From positions 1,736,001 to 1,800,000 of the forward strand of contig NZ_CACVAN010000001.1 in the NCBI RefSeq assembly GCF_902726655.1: 64,000 nt of DNA, written 5' to 3'. A program made the position numbers and the translations under genes. Under the pieces are notes generated by a model that saw only the letters and a program-made list of their open reading frames with translations, searched no databases and was not told the origin of the DNA. This DNA is from Virgibacillus ihumii. GTDB taxonomy: Bacteria; Bacillota; Bacilli; Bacillales; Amphibacillaceae. This document shows, in pieces, positions 62,681-64,000 of this stretch (position 1 is the first letter of the stretch; each line of letters starts with the position of its first letter).

Positions 62681-63664
62681 TTATTTAACTGCTGGCGATT
62701 TCACAAATGGTGTGCCACGTTTAAAGTACGTGTCCGGCAGTGGCGCACCATAGTGGATGATTGCTTGTTCCACTTCATCCTCTTCCCATCTTACCGGCTT
62801 CCAATCCGGGTCGAAGATGAGATAACCGGAATCACCAAATAACTCGATACGATTGCCGCCTGGTTCGAAAACATACATGCACATTGCCTGAGATACCCCA
62901 TGTTTTAACGGACCTGCTTCGATTGGAATGTTATTTTCCGTTAAAATTTCTGACAGATCATGTAAATGCTGCGGGAAGCCATACCAGAATGCAACATGAT
63001 GCAATCGTCCCAATCCTTGCTCAGATGTCGACTGATCTCCCATGAAAGCAATCTCGTGTACCAGTGGACTGACACTTAACCATGATCCGATTTCCGATCC
63101 ATCATTTTTGACGACGTGCTCTCTTAGTTTGAATCCAAGATCATCCATCATAAAATTCTTGTTTGCGGTTACATTGCTGGACATCAGGTTAATATGGTCG
63201 ATACGACGCACCGGCACTCCTTTGATCGGACGCTTTTGCGGGCGATTTTTCAGCAATGTGATCTCACTATCAGGCGCCTGATAATAATCCACATCCCACA
63301 ATATTTCCATATTGTGATTGTCCGGGGTAACAAACTGGTATGCTGCGCCATGTCCAAGATCGCCATCAATCCAGCCTTTTCCGGCACCGGATTTTTCAAG
63401 GTCTTTCACGCGTCGTTCTAACGCATTTTTCGAGCTTGCCCGCCAGCTTACATGACCCAGTCCCGGCTCATTTCTTTCTGTTACTTTCAATGAATGATGA
63501 TAGAAATCCTCATACGAACGAAGGTAAACAGACTGTCCTTCCCGCTCCACTTCAGTCATCCCCAGAATTTCTTTAAAAAACCACAGTGTTCCATCCGGAT
63601 CCGGTGTAAACATCTCCACATGGGCCAGTTGGGCAACATCAAACCTTTTTAATTCTTCAAGCAT
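62681..63664 (-). CDS. catechol 2,3-dioxygenase-like extradiol dioxygenase (VOC)
   Basis: 327 residues made of two vicinal-oxygen-chelate domains. Fe(II) ligands are His157 ([12 protein letters not shown]), His222 or His223 ([11 protein letters not shown]) and Glu274 in the signature [13 protein letters not shown]. It cleaves a catechol-type ring to a 2-hydroxymuconic semialdehyde. RBS AAGGGGAGGA. A cre lies at the promoter. Upstream is a 4-oxalocrotonate tautomerase gene. Confidence 0.93.
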   Translation of the reverse strand: MLEELKRFDVAQLAHVEMFTPDPDGTLWFFKEILGMTEVEREGQSVYLRSYEDFYHHSLKVTERNEPGLGHVSWRASSKNALERRVKDLEKSGAGKGWIDGDLGHGAAYQFVTPDNHNMEILWDVDYYQAPDSEITLLKNRPQKRPIKGVPVRRIDHINLMSSNVTANKNFMMDDLGFKLREHVVKNDGSEIGSWLSVSPLVHEIAFMGDQSTSEQGLGRLHHVAFWYGFPQHLHDLSEILTENNIPIEAGPLKHGVSQAMCMYVFEPGGNRIELFGDSGYLIFDPDWKPVRWEEDEVEQAIIHYGAPLPDTYFKRGTPFVKSPAVK

Positions 63665-63692
63665 GTAAAATTCCTCCCCTTGAATTTTTATT

Positions 63693-63706
63693 TGACAACG
63701 CTTTCA
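63693..63706 (-). promoter_or_regulatory. cre site (CcpA) upstream of the extradiol dioxygenase
   Basis: TGACAACGCTTTCA (TGAAAGCGTTGTCA on the minus strand), a near-perfect cre between the -10 and the gene start. A TTTACA-16-TATATT promoter fits at 63719-63746. Confidence 0.6.
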
Positions 63707-63871
63707 CTGTCTGTAAAAAATATAATGTGAGTAAAACACTTGTAAATCACTTCTTAACTTATATTTTATAGTTATAATTCAGTAAATAAAACGCAGAGTT
63801 CCTCTATACGCAACATTTCGAAACTTTTTTAAGAAAAATTTACTGGGTGAAAAGTGCTAGATAAATAATGT

Positions 63872-63912
63872 AAAAATGTGCCAGGAAATTCTTACAAAAG
63901 AATTCCCGGCAC
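63872..63912 (-). terminator. terminator of the tautomerase gene
   Basis: GTGCCGGGAATTCTT pairs with AAGAATTTCCTGGCAC (one mismatch) on the minus strand, followed by ATTTTTAC. Confidence 0.85.
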
Positions 63913-63918
63913 TACTCC

Positions 63919-64000
63919 TTACTTGCCTAAATCCTTAGCACTTTTCCCGCCAACAGACCAGTGCGTTTTTGGCACTTCGCTGACTATCACACGCACATTT
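63919..64000 (-). CDS. 4-oxalocrotonate tautomerase family, C-terminal fragment (cut by edge)
   Basis: The last 26 codons (NVRVIVSEVPKTHWSVGGKS, then AKDLGK) before TAA match the C-terminus of 4-oxalocrotonate tautomerases, which handle 2-hydroxymuconate in the meta pathway. The N-terminal catalytic proline lies beyond the window. Confidence 0.75.
   Translation of the reverse strand, partial: NVRVIVSEVPKTHWSVGGKSAKDLGK

Overview
The window reads as chromosomal DNA of a low-GC Gram-positive aerobe of the Bacillaceae, most likely a salt-tolerant genus such as Virgibacillus, Oceanobacillus or Lentibacillus. The genus is inference. The reasons are strong AGGAGG ribosome binding sites, frequent TTG and GTG starts, many near-perfect CcpA (cre) operators, and gene groups resembling Bacillus subtilis yjmCDF/uxuA/kdgRKA and ywrABD. 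Nearly all of the window is catabolic: uptake systems, enzymes for hydroxy-acids, sugar acids and dicarboxylic acids, and local regulators. I see no rRNA, tRNA, CRISPR array, phage or intact insertion sequence. Most genes lie on the minus strand.

Region 1 (1-9480): glycolate use. A LctP-family permease cut by the left edge, three-subunit glycolate oxidase glcE-glcF-glcD and malate synthase G (glcB) lie on the minus strand, with a divergent LysR regulator. A 10-copy, 20-bp minisatellite separates glcD from the permease. Region 2 (9485-15389): a fumarylacetoacetase-family enzyme and a sigma-54-type operon (acyl-CoA ligase, 39-residue accessory protein, SSS symporter) preceded by its enhancer-binding protein. 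Region 3 (15494-21437): split chromate-transporter genes beside a gamma-glutamyltransferase remnant, then a GntR / atypical NRAMP / L-2-hydroxyglutarate oxidase operon divergent from a DUF819 membrane protein.

Region 4 (21578-31137): one long KdgR-type operon encodes a TRAP transporter, an L-gulonate/galactonate-type dehydrogenase, mannonate oxidoreductase, UxuA, KdgK and KdgA. Hexonates or hexuronates would end as pyruvate plus glyceraldehyde-3-phosphate. Uronate isomerase is absent. Region 5 (31431-35258): a class II deacetylase, an M20 carbamoylase/ureidopropionase-type amidase and an SSS symporter, probably for an N-substituted amine or amide.

Region 6 (35602-59618): a large locus for C4/C5 dicarboxylates. 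It holds acyl-CoA dehydrogenase, class I fumarase/tartrate dehydratase subunits, MaoC hydratase, CaiB CoA-transferase, a GntR regulator, MmgE/PrpD, a tartronate-semialdehyde-reductase-like enzyme, D-tartrate dehydratase (all catalytic residues visible), a SucCD-like CoA ligase, a DASS transporter, fumarase C, a CitE-like CoA-ester lyase, a TRAP transporter, a DcuSR/CitAB-type two-component system and two tandem tartrate/D-malate dehydrogenases followed by a broken glycerate kinase. Tartrate isomers could enter as oxaloacetate or glycerate. The CoA-transferase, hydratase and lyase set also resembles itaconate/mesaconate degradation.

Region 7 (59816-64000): part of a meta-cleavage pathway (tautomerase end, extradiol dioxygenase, GntR regulator, acylating acetaldehyde dehydrogenase, 4-hydroxy-2-oxovalerate aldolase). 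cre sites in front of seven operons suggest carbon-catabolite control across the window. The most unusual sequence feature is a dispersed element present twice (about 48778-48866 and 62541-62630) whose two alternative hairpins keep pairing through compensatory base changes.
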